From Flavobacteriales bacterium (GTDB lineage Bacteria > Bacteroidota > Bacteroidia > CAIKAF01), in contig JANWWP010000017.1 in the NCBI GenBank assembly GCA_025055575.1, positions 1 to 64,000 of the forward strand: a stretch of DNA of 64,000 bases, in the 5' to 3' direction. The notes under the pieces are model-generated. The model saw only the letters and a list, made by a program, of their open reading frames with translations, was not told the DNA's origin and did no database searches. Shown here one piece after another: positions 7,352-16,231 of this stretch (position 1 is the first letter of the stretch; every line of letters starts with the position of its first letter). The position numbers were made by a program, and so were the translations under genes.

Positions 7352-9612
7352 CAAGGCACCCCCATTTGCTTTTCGGTGCGCACTTTGCCATTTTTATCAT
7401 AAAACAGCCACTTCCCCGTTTTGACGCCCATGTTGTAAGTGCCTTTCACCTGTAATTTCCCGTTGGGATAGTAACGCACCATGTCCCCATCCATCACATC
7501 CCCATTGTATTGAATCCTTGAAGCCAGGGAACCATGAGGATACCAGGCTTCCCATATCCCATATTTTTTCCCGTTGCGATAGAGGCCACGGGTGCTCATT
7601 TGACCCGTCTCATAATATTCGATGGAAAGCCCGTCCATAACTCCTGCTTTATAATAAGTTTCATCCTTCACATGCCCGTTTTCATACCAGTGAATCCAGC
7701 GCCCTTCGGGCGTTCCCAACCGATATTGCACCTGGTATCGGGGTTTTCCGTCGGGATAGTAGCCTTTCCAAAGCCCGTCCATGAGGCCTTTTTTAAAAGT
7801 CCCTTGATCTTCCACTTGCCCGTTGGGATAAAATGAAATAAAAGGCCCCTCCTCCTTCCCTTCCAAAAATTGCCCGCGGTGTTCTTCCTGGCCGTTTTCG
7901 AAATAATGGACCCAGGGGCCCTCTTTCTTATCGTTCCTGAAGTACCCTTTTTTCCAAAGCGTGCCCGTGGAATCATAGTATATCCACAGCGAATCCTTGA
8001 GGTCGTTCTTGTAATAGCCAATACTCTGCAGGATGCCGGATGGATAAAATTGTTTCCATACGCCGTGGCGCTTATCTCTTACAAAAGTGCCCGTCATATC
8101 CACCTGACCGTTGGGAAAATACCAGGTCCAGAGGCCATGACGCAAACTGTCGAGGTAGGAGAATTCGCCGGAAGGCCGGCCGTTCCTGTAAAAGCTGCGC
8201 CACAGCCCGTGCGGTTTATCCTGAAAATAACGGGCTTCTTCTGCCAGCTGGCCATTGTCATGATACAGGAGCCAAAGGCCTTCTTTTTTGCCGTTTACCC
8301 GGCGCCCACTGAGTTTTATCTGACCGTTTTCGAACCAGACCCATGTACTGTCGTTGTCATGATTTACCACTGAACGTCGGGCCCCGTTTTCATAATAATA
8401 TAACCAACGCCCCATGGGCTTGTCCTCCCAATAATGTTCTTCTGAGCGCAGAACGCCGTTCTCAAACCAGGTGCGGGCGACGCCATGTTTGCGACCTTCC
8501 TGGAAAGGCGTTTCCAGTTCCAATTGGCCGTTTTTATACCACGCCCTTGCCACACCGTGCTTTTGTCCTTTAGCATTATAGGGCACTTCTTCTGTCAATT
8601 GCCCTTCCGGGCTAAAGGATTTCCAAAGACCCTGTCGTATCGAATCAACGGTCATTCGGCCCTCCAACATCAACTTTCCTGTTGGATAAAATTCCCGGTA
8701 ACTTCCGGTATTGGCATCGAATTCCTTGAGAACCTGGCCCTCGGGAGCAAATTCCTGGCACAGGCCTTTGGGCCTGCACCCGGCGTCGAATGAACATGAG
8801 AAAGCCACCTTAGCGCCTGGATGATAGCGCGCGCAGGGCCCATCACAAGGCCGCCCGGCGCTATAATGACACACTTCCTTTTTTTTGCCGTTCGGGAAAA
8901 ATTTTTCCCAGAGCCCTTCTTCCAATCCGTGCACAAAGGTCCCCCGTGCCAGCACTTTTCCGCCCACGCCCAATTCCGTGAATGTGCCGTGGTACAAACC
9001 ATCGCTATCCATATCCGCCTCAATCTGAAGGCTGCCATCCGGATAAAAGATCTGTTTCAGCCCCCGATCGTAGTTTTCCACTTTGCGCACGGCCCCGTCC
9101 GGATAATATTCTATCCATTTCCCCGCTCTCTTTCCCTCCCGATAGCGGCCTTCTGAATTTTGATTTCCAGACTCATACCATGTGCGAAAAGGGCCATGCA
9201 ATTGTCCATTTCTGTAAAAAAAACGGCTTTCGATCCGTCCGTTTTTGAAGTAGCTGACCATAGGCCCGTTTTTGATACCTTTTCGAAACTTTTGCACCGA
9301 CTTTAAAGTGCCATCCAGGCGATACTCTCTCCACACCCCATGGGGTTTTTCGTTCAACAAAGGACCGGCCATGTGCACCGTGCCATCCGGATACAAAATT
9401 TTCTGGAAACCCCGGTCATAGTCTGTTTCAGCCACTTTGGCCCCGTCGGAAGCATAGATATGCCAAAGGCCCACCTTTTTTCCATCTTTCATGGGGCCTT
9501 CCGCACGGCGCCCCGTTTCGGCCTGAAGGGGGGCCTTGGACACCTCCTGCTGGGCCGTCAGACAGCCCGATAGGATCCACAGCGCAGCGAAAAAAAAAGT
9601 CTTTCGAATCAA
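7351..9612 (-). CDS. Secreted/lipoprotein toxin-antitoxin YwqK / MORN-like repeat protein
   Basis: Signal peptide with Cys (LWILSGCLTAQQ) and roughly 30 tandem units of about 23 aa of form G.W..Y..NG......Y..G...G. Confidence 0.85.
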   Translation of the reverse strand: MIRKTFFFAALWILSGCLTAQQEVSKAPLQAETGRRAEGPMKDGKKVGLWHIYASDGAKVAETDYDRGFQKILYPDGTVHMAGPLLNEKPHGVWREYRLDGTLKSVQKFRKGIKNGPMVSYFKNGRIESRFFYRNGQLHGPFRTWYESGNQNSEGRYREGKRAGKWIEYYPDGAVRKVENYDRGLKQIFYPDGSLQIEADMDSDGLYHGTFTELGVGGKVLARGTFVHGLEEGLWEKFFPNGKKKEVCHYSAGRPCDGPCARYHPGAKVAFSCSFDAGCRPKGLCQEFAPEGQVLKEFDANTGSYREFYPTGKLMLEGRMTVDSIRQGLWKSFSPEGQLTEEVPYNAKGQKHGVARAWYKNGQLELETPFQEGRKHGVARTWFENGVLRSEEHYWEDKPMGRWLYYYENGARRSVVNHDNDSTWVWFENGQIKLSGRRVNGKKEGLWLLYHDNGQLAEEARYFQDKPHGLWRSFYRNGRPSGEFSYLDSLRHGLWTWYFPNGQVDMTGTFVRDKRHGVWKQFYPSGILQSIGYYKNDLKDSLWIYYDSTGTLWKKGYFRNDKKEGPWVHYFENGQEEHRGQFLEGKEEGPFISFYPNGQVEDQGTFKKGLMDGLWKGYYPDGKPRYQVQYRLGTPEGRWIHWYENGHVKDETYYKAGVMDGLSIEYYETGQMSTRGLYRNGKKYGIWEAWYPHGSLASRIQYNGDVMDGDMVRYYPNGKLQVKGTYNMGVKTGKWLFYDKNGKVRTEKQMGVP

Positions 9613-9708
9613 GGATTGAACTTTACTGAACTAAACGGCAAAATTCTTGCTTATTATTTATGTGAAATAGTATTTGAAAATTTTATACCAACAATAGTTT
9701 TGTGGCCA

Positions 9709-10272
9709 ATGACAGATAAGGATTCGGATGTTCAGGTAGGGCAAGGCACGCTGTTGGTGGCTTCGCCCTTTCTCCGGGATGGCAATTTTCGCCGCTCGGT
9801 GGTGCTGATTGCCGAGCACGACGCCGAAGGCTCGCTGGGCTTCATTCTGAATCAAATGACCTCACTCACCCTGGGCCAGGTGCTGCCCGGGATTGCAGAC
9901 CATTGGCCCATTTATTATGGCGGGCCTGTAGGCAACGACAGTCTTTTTTATCTTCATTCGCTGGGGCCTGAATTGGAAGGCGCCCGTCACATTTTGGGAA
10001 GCCTCTGGTGGGGTGGGGCTTTCAATCAACTTCGCGCTTTACTGGAAAAAGACCAGGTGCCCCGGCATGCTCTCAAATTTTTTGCGGGCTATTCAGGATG
10101 GGGTCAGGGTCAGTTGGCCTCGGAACTGGAAGAAGAATCCTGGATTCTGAAGCCCGGCGGCACATTGAATGTCCTGGAATCCGAAACCGACCACCTCTGG
10201 CGCCGGCTGATCCTGAGTGAGCCGGCCTATGCTCTGTGGTTCAATATGCCCGACGCCCCTTATCTCAATTGA
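9709..10272 (+). CDS. YqgE/AlgH family protein (start set at 9709 rather than 9616)
   Basis: VGQGTLLVASPFLRDGNFRRSVVLIAEHDAEGSLGFILNQ; TAnnTTTG box at 9695-9702 lies between the two candidate starts, supporting ATG 9709. Confidence 0.9.
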   Translation: MTDKDSDVQVGQGTLLVASPFLRDGNFRRSVVLIAEHDAEGSLGFILNQMTSLTLGQVLPGIADHWPIYYGGPVGNDSLFYLHSLGPELEGARHILGSLWWGGAFNQLRALLEKDQVPRHALKFFAGYSGWGQGQLASELEEESWILKPGGTLNVLESETDHLWRRLILSEPAYALWFNMPDAPYLN

Positions 10273-10814
10273 TGTTTTCACGAGTACTTTGGGGCTGCCT
10301 GACGATTGTGTGGTTAGGATGGCATTGCTCCGGCGCCGGGTCGGCTGCTCAGATCATCGTGAGCCGCGGTGTTCTGCGCCTCGCTGTGCCCGGGGATTTT
10401 CATCTCAACCCTGCCGACAGCGCCTGGATTTCCAAGGACGGAAAAACCCGTATTCAAGTATTCCACAAAACCCGCAAAGACACTCTCCAGCCCAACTTTT
10501 CCCTCTCCGCCGAAGATTGGGTGGTCCACGTGCAGGATTCCCTATTGCATGAGGCCGGCTATTATTATATCAGCCGGCCCATGAACCGTTTCACAGGCGC
10601 CCTGCGCGGATTATTTTTTGTAGCGGCCCGGGATTCGCAATCCCTGAGCAGGGAGCGCCTTGAAGTTTTGATTCTGGAAAGCCCGGAATGGTTTCACACA
10701 CTCCAAGTTCATCTGAAAGGCCCACCCTTCCGTCTAAACCGGGATGAACTGGACGAGCTGTATGACTCGGCTTCCGAAATTCAGAAGCGCACCACAAGCC
10801 CCTCCGGCTCCTGA
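10272..10814 (+). CDS. Hypothetical exported protein; ATG overlaps AlgH stop (TGATG)
   Basis: MFSRVLWGCLTIVWLGWHCSGAGSA signal-like N-terminus; translational coupling to the upstream gene. Confidence 0.7.
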   Translation: MFSRVLWGCLTIVWLGWHCSGAGSAAQIIVSRGVLRLAVPGDFHLNPADSAWISKDGKTRIQVFHKTRKDTLQPNFSLSAEDWVVHVQDSLLHEAGYYYISRPMNRFTGALRGLFFVAARDSQSLSRERLEVLILESPEWFHTLQVHLKGPPFRLNRDELDELYDSASEIQKRTTSPSGS

Positions 10815-10853
10815 AAATCAGCCGCCACAGTTGTCGGCTAATTTTGGCCCCGG

Positions 10854-12137
10854 ATGAAGCTCAGGGTCTTTAAATTCGGTGGCGCCTCGGTGCGGGATGC
10901 CGAGGGTATTCGCAACATCACAAAAATTGTTCGGAATGCGCTTCAACAGGGTACGCGTTTGGCTTGTGTGGTATCTGCCACCGGCAAAACAACCAACGCC
11001 CTGGAGCACATTTTAAAAACTTGGTTGAAGGCCCCTGAAGCCGGACTTCGGGCCCTCCAAGAACTGGCGGCACATCATGTGCAGATCGCCAGGGATCTGT
11101 TGAAAGATCCGGCTCCTGCCATTCGTGAAATTGAATCCATTCAGGAAAGGATCGCTCAGGGGCTGGCCCATCCTTCAGGGGTCCTTTTCGACGCGTTGTA
11201 TGACCAGGTGGTAAGCGAAGGCGAACGGATGGCGACGGCTCTGGTGTCGGCTTATTGGCAGTCGGAGGCCCTTCCCCACAGTTTACTGGACGCCCGTCAA
11301 TTGATCCGCACCAACCCCACCTGGCGCGAAGGCGAAGTCCTCTGGGAACCCACTCGAGAGGCGCTGCGAGCCAGCGGAGCGCGATTGTGGGAACAGAACC
11401 CCGGGCAGGTTCTGCTGACCCAGGGATTCATTGGCGGCGGCCCTCACGGCGAGAGCGTCACACTGGGCCGGGAAGGCAGCGATTACAGCGCCGCTCTCAT
11501 TGCTGCGGGCTTGGAAGCCGAGGATGTGGTGATCTGGAAGGATGTGGCGGGGGTCTATAACGCCGACCCCAAAGTTCACCCGGGCGCAGTGCTGTTCAGC
11601 CGGCTTTCCTACGACGATGCCCTGGAGTTGGCCTGCTACGGGGCCACAATCATCCATCCCAAAACCATTTTCCCCTTAAAATCTTCGGGCATACCATTGC
11701 TTGTAAAATCCTTTCAATATCCCGAAGCGCCGGGAACACGCATTGACAACAACCGCACGCTGGCCTTGGTGCCGGCTCTGATCCAGAAACCGCGTCAGGC
11801 CCTTTTGCAAATCCGGACGAAAAACGGAGAATTTTTGAATGAAAACCATCTGGCCACAATCTTCCAATGCGCCCGTCAAAGCCGCCTGAAAGTCAATGCT
11901 TTGCACCACACAGCTCTGGAAATAAACCTGTGTGTTGAAGACGATCTGCACCACATCGACGAATTTTTAAAGGCCTTGGCTATGGATTTTTCCATCACCA
12001 CCCGGCGCAAGCTGGAATTGATCACCCTCATCCATCCCAGCCCTACACTGACTGAAAACGTCCTGGGATCCAGGAAACCACTTCTGGAACAATCCAACCA
12101 CAGAGTGATGAGATTTGTGGCAGAAGCTGTAAATTGA
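10854..12137 (+). CDS. Aspartate kinase
   Basis: VFKFGGASVRDAEGIRNI, VLLTQGFIGGGPHGESVTLGREGSDYSAALIAAGLEAEDVVIWKDVAGVYNADPK. Confidence 0.95.
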   Translation: MKLRVFKFGGASVRDAEGIRNITKIVRNALQQGTRLACVVSATGKTTNALEHILKTWLKAPEAGLRALQELAAHHVQIARDLLKDPAPAIREIESIQERIAQGLAHPSGVLFDALYDQVVSEGERMATALVSAYWQSEALPHSLLDARQLIRTNPTWREGEVLWEPTREALRASGARLWEQNPGQVLLTQGFIGGGPHGESVTLGREGSDYSAALIAAGLEAEDVVIWKDVAGVYNADPKVHPGAVLFSRLSYDDALELACYGATIIHPKTIFPLKSSGIPLLVKSFQYPEAPGTRIDNNRTLALVPALIQKPRQALLQIRTKNGEFLNENHLATIFQCARQSRLKVNALHHTALEINLCVEDDLHHIDEFLKALAMDFSITTRRKLELITLIHPSPTLTENVLGSRKPLLEQSNHRVMRFVAEAVN

Positions 12138-12637
12138 TTTAAAAAACCCAATCCTAAGGCGACTCTTTCAAAGAAAATTATTAGCCTATCACCACGAAAA
12201 AATTTAAATGTTTATTTTAGGAAGCCATTATTAAAATTCAAATATTTCACATATTAAATAAGCTTTTTGTCTTTTATATTTTATCAATCTACGTTTTTAT
12301 TTTATATAAATTTGTCTATAAAATTATTGATTTTTTAAACTACTTACACGTTCAATTTTAAGGCTAAAAAGAAAAATAATTTCATGTATTTTAAACAGGA
12401 TTCATTTAAAAATAATTCTTTTTTTAAAGGGTAATTTATGGATTTAAACCCAAAAAAATGCTCCTAAACTACTTGAATTGTATTTTCCAAATTCTGCGTT
12501 CCAAACTTTAATGATTCTGAAAGAGTTATTGAAATTGTATTTAAAATATTGAAATTTAATTATTTAAATCATTATTTTAAAAACAAAATAAGTAATTTTT
12601 ATAGGAATTTTTTTTTGGTTACCCAAATCAAAGAATC

Positions 12638-12645
12638 TAAATTTG
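12638..12645 (+). promoter_or_regulatory. Bacteroidota-type -7 box TAAATTTG (with upstream TTG near 12615) for 12666..14459
   Basis: TTG-N20-TAnnTTTG, 20 nt before ATG. Confidence 0.7.
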
Positions 12646-12665
12646 TATAGCAAAAAATTAAAGTC

Positions 12666-14459
12666 ATGAAAAAAAGTATCTTTTCTTTACTTTTTGCCAT
12701 ACTTGGGTTCTCCTTGCCAGGACACACACAGCCAAATCCTTGCTTAATAGACATATATCCCATGGGCTGGCCTAACACATTTCCCTATTACTGCACAGGA
12801 GATACCTTAGGATTTATGTTTTACAGTCCGGGAATAAATACTCAATATGATTCCCTAATTATTCATTGGGGGGACGGAACTTCCAGCGGTGTAAATACCA
12901 ACAATTTTCAAACAGTTGTGATGCACGTGTACACGCAGTCCGGCACCTACTTTCCTTTCCTTGAGGGGTTGGGGGGTACCTGTGGAGATACCCTCATGCC
13001 TTTCCAGGTGTATGGAGATGTAAATCCTGGAGATACGCTCCAATATGGTATCATCAATTACATTGAAGTGTCGGACGGATGTGCCTTGCAGTCGGGAAGA
13101 GCCTTCATCGATTCGGACGGCAACTGCACCTACTCCTCCAATGATGTGCCCTTAGCAGGCAAATCTGTGCTGGCTTATTCAGGGAATAATGTAATAGGTC
13201 TTGTTTTCACGAACCAGGATGGCATATTTGCATTTAACGGGCCGCCGGGTGTGAATTTCAAAATATATAATTATCAATTGAGCAGTTCACTTTTTCCCAA
13301 TTGTGGCACAAGCAGCTCTGGTGCGGAAACCACTGCAAACAGCACGAATGATTTCGTTTTCAATTGCAATGGCGGTTTTGATCTTTCCATCACTTCAGGA
13401 AGTACCTTTTTGGCTCAAACCATGTTTACGCCTATCTTTTTCAATGTGTGCAATGAGGGCTGTACTGCTGTGTCCAATCCCACAGTCACGTTTCAATTCC
13501 CCTCACAGGTAATACCTGAGAATCCTGGTTCGGTGGTTGTGTATTTACCTGGGAGCTGGACACAGCTCATTCCTACGGTTAGCGGTTCTTCCGTGTCTTT
13601 CACGATTCCTACTATCCTGACCCCGCAGACCTGCGTTTCAGGCTATCTGAAAGCTCAAGCCAATCCTCAAAACACCATATTAGGAACGGAAGTTTGTGTG
13701 GTTTTCTCTGTGGAACCCTCGAGTGGGGATTCTAACCCCAACAACAACACTTCTTCGACTTGCATGACTGTCGTCACATCCTACGATCCAAATGATAAAC
13801 AAGGACAATGCGACAATAAGAACGCCCAAGGCGATATTGAAGCAAACAAACCCCTCATCTACACCATCCGCTTCCAAAATGAAGGGAATTTCCCTGCCCG
13901 TGATATCCGAATCACCGATACCTTGGATGTGAACCTCAATTGGAATAGCGTTCAGCTTTTAGGGTGTAGCCATCCGGTTCAAGTGTGGATGAACGACAAT
14001 GTGCTTACGTTCTTTTTTGATGAAATATGGCTCCCTTCCATGGCGGTGAACGAGCCCGCCAGCCATGGCCATGTAATTTTCACCGTGCATCAGGATCCCA
14101 ACCTGCCGCCTCAGACAACCATAAAAAACAACGCGGATATTTTCTTTGACTATAATGCCCCCGTGCGCACCAACACCGTTGTGAGCGTCATTAAATCTAT
14201 TGGATTAGAAGAAGACCAAACCTCCTCCTTCCGAATGGCGCCCAATCCCGCCCAGGAAGCCCTGTATCTAAATGGAAAAGTGGACGTTCCGATGGAATTT
14301 CGGTTGTTGGATGCGACAGGGCGCACGGTCCTCAGTCAAATCCTCACCAAGGAAGGCCAGCACGTGCACCTACACAATGTGAAAAATGGGATATATACGG
14401 CCCACCTCACTCTAGGTGGAAAAAGCCTGACCGTGCAGAAAATCATCGTGATGCGTTAA
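12666..14459 (+). CDS. T9SS type A sorting domain-containing surface/secreted protein with DUF11/DUF7619-like repeats
   Basis: Signal peptide; YDPNDKQGQC...IRFQNEGNFPARDIRITDTLD; C-terminal MAPNPAQEALYL...LLDATGRTV...GIYTAHL. Confidence 0.85.
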   Translation: MKKSIFSLLFAILGFSLPGHTQPNPCLIDIYPMGWPNTFPYYCTGDTLGFMFYSPGINTQYDSLIIHWGDGTSSGVNTNNFQTVVMHVYTQSGTYFPFLEGLGGTCGDTLMPFQVYGDVNPGDTLQYGIINYIEVSDGCALQSGRAFIDSDGNCTYSSNDVPLAGKSVLAYSGNNVIGLVFTNQDGIFAFNGPPGVNFKIYNYQLSSSLFPNCGTSSSGAETTANSTNDFVFNCNGGFDLSITSGSTFLAQTMFTPIFFNVCNEGCTAVSNPTVTFQFPSQVIPENPGSVVVYLPGSWTQLIPTVSGSSVSFTIPTILTPQTCVSGYLKAQANPQNTILGTEVCVVFSVEPSSGDSNPNNNTSSTCMTVVTSYDPNDKQGQCDNKNAQGDIEANKPLIYTIRFQNEGNFPARDIRITDTLDVNLNWNSVQLLGCSHPVQVWMNDNVLTFFFDEIWLPSMAVNEPASHGHVIFTVHQDPNLPPQTTIKNNADIFFDYNAPVRTNTVVSVIKSIGLEEDQTSSFRMAPNPAQEALYLNGKVDVPMEFRLLDATGRTVLSQILTKEGQHVHLHNVKNGIYTAHLTLGGKSLTVQKIIVMR

Positions 14460-14485
14460 AAATACCGGCATTCACCCCCTTCCAA

Positions 14486-14518
14486 GCCGTCTGCCGATGG
14501 AAGCGGCAGGCGGCTTTT
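14486..14518 (+). terminator. Rho-independent terminator after 12666..14459
   Basis: GCCGTCTGCCG-ATGGAAG-CGGCAGGCGGC-TTTT, 11-bp stem with one G-U pair. Confidence 0.85.
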
Positions 14519-14586
14519 CTGTTTCCGGGGAAAGCCCTTCCGATGCCTCCGTCATCCTGAATAAGAGAGGTTTTATCCCCCTGTAT

Positions 14587-16191
14587 TCAAAAGATTTTAT
14601 GCCGCATCCAGCGCTGCCTGAGCGCCAAAAGTAAAAGAAGCCCCCCCACCAGCAGCCCCAGCCTTCCGGGCCAGTCGCCGTAGCGGGCAAAAAAGGTGGG
14701 AGCTCCGGACGTGGGAATTTCCAAGGTTCGGTGCAGAATCGCCGGTTCCCAATAGTGCGTTTGAGCCAGCACGTCGCCCTTGGGGCTTATGAAACCGGAA
14801 ATGCCCGTGTTGGCGGACTGCACCACAGGCACTCCCAAAGAAACGGCCAGGATGCGGGCATAGGCAAAATGCTGCCGGTAACCCGGTGTGTCGCCCCACC
14901 ATCCGTCGTTGGTGATGACGGCGATAAGGCGGGCTCCGTTGCGCACAAAACCCGCCATAAAATCCGGAAACACGGATTCATAACAAATAGAGGGGGCAAT
15001 GCCCAGTTCACTTCCGGGCATTCGAAATACGGATCTTTCTTTTTGGGTGCCAAGGTTGCCGATCATCCCCCCCAGACGCCCGAACACCTTATCCTGTAAG
15101 GGCTTCAGAATTCTGGGGAAAGGCAACATTTCCGGACCGGGCACCAGTTTGCTTTTATGGTATAGCTGCGGAGGCTGACCGGAGGTCAAAAAGGCGGCGG
15201 TGTTATAATCGTCAACGTACAACCCGTCGCCCACAGGTTCTGCGCTGGGGGGCACACCCTCCGAACTTTCCCTGAAGACATCCTGGGTGCTCAGTCCTAA
15301 AATAAAAGCCGAACCGGGATATGCCTCCACAAAAGCCTGAAAACGGCCAAACAAACTGTCTTTGTACAATTCCTTTTCCCAAAGCGCTATAGGTACAGCG
15401 GTTTCCGGGGCCACATACAAATCTGCCGGGGCGGAACCAGCCATGGCCAGCAACTTGACCACCTGGGCCTGCGGCGTCAAGCCATCAAATTTTTCATTCC
15501 AAGGGTCAATATTGGGCTGCAGCAGGGTGATGCGCAGGGAACGTATTTCCCTTTTGCCTTTGGCGAAATACATGAAATAGGAAAAAATAACCGGCAGACC
15601 TATCACCAGAAGCGCCGTAGCCAGACGCTTTGCAAAAAAAAGGGGATCGGCCGACCGAAAAAGCCGGGCCACGGCATAGTTGCAACCCAAAATCCATGCA
15701 CTGCCGCCCAGGGGCCCGGTCCATTGATACCACTGCACCCACTCAGGCATGGTGGCGAAACCAAAACCCAAAGTGAGCCAGGGCCAGGCCAGATCCCACC
15801 TTTGATGCAAAAATTCAAAGGCCAGCCAAAGGCTCACCAAACCGATGGCCCCGCGCACCACACCCATATTGCGCCGCACAAACAGGCCCATCCTGAAAAC
15901 AATTGCCATAAAAAGACTGTTAAACAGTATGGCCGCCACCGCCCCTTCCGGCGAAGCATTCCACACCCACCAGGTGGTGCAGAAGTTCCAAACCAGAAAG
16001 GCCCAATAGCTGAGCAGAAAAAAGCGCCCCCCACGGATTTGGGGATATATTTCCGGCAATGCCAGCATGGGCGCCAACGCCACAAACTTCAGCCACACCA
16101 GGCCATCCGCAGGCCACGACAGCCAGAGTATCAACCCGCCGGCCGTAGCCGCAAGAAATTGTTGAAAAAGAGGGATTTTTAAAAATTTCAT
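14587..16191 (-). CDS. lnt: Apolipoprotein N-acyltransferase (start set to internal ATG 16191)
   Basis: Polytopic N-terminus, C-terminal CN-hydrolase: APETAVP, YHKSKLVPGPEMLPFP, CYESVFPDF, ITNDGWWGDTPGYRQHFAYA. Confidence 0.93.
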   Translation of the reverse strand: MKFLKIPLFQQFLAATAGGLILWLSWPADGLVWLKFVALAPMLALPEIYPQIRGGRFFLLSYWAFLVWNFCTTWWVWNASPEGAVAAILFNSLFMAIVFRMGLFVRRNMGVVRGAIGLVSLWLAFEFLHQRWDLAWPWLTLGFGFATMPEWVQWYQWTGPLGGSAWILGCNYAVARLFRSADPLFFAKRLATALLVIGLPVIFSYFMYFAKGKREIRSLRITLLQPNIDPWNEKFDGLTPQAQVVKLLAMAGSAPADLYVAPETAVPIALWEKELYKDSLFGRFQAFVEAYPGSAFILGLSTQDVFRESSEGVPPSAEPVGDGLYVDDYNTAAFLTSGQPPQLYHKSKLVPGPEMLPFPRILKPLQDKVFGRLGGMIGNLGTQKERSVFRMPGSELGIAPSICYESVFPDFMAGFVRNGARLIAVITNDGWWGDTPGYRQHFAYARILAVSLGVPVVQSANTGISGFISPKGDVLAQTHYWEPAILHRTLEIPTSGAPTFFARYGDWPGRLGLLVGGLLLLLALRQRWMRHKIF

Positions 16192-16206
16192 GTGCTGCAA
16201 ATTTGT

Positions 16207-16214
16207 TAGATTTG
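16207..16214 (+). promoter_or_regulatory. -7 box TAGATTTG for 16232..18949
   Basis: TAnnTTTG match 17 nt upstream of the GTG start. Confidence 0.6.
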
Positions 16215-16231
16215 TATAAATAATACTAATT

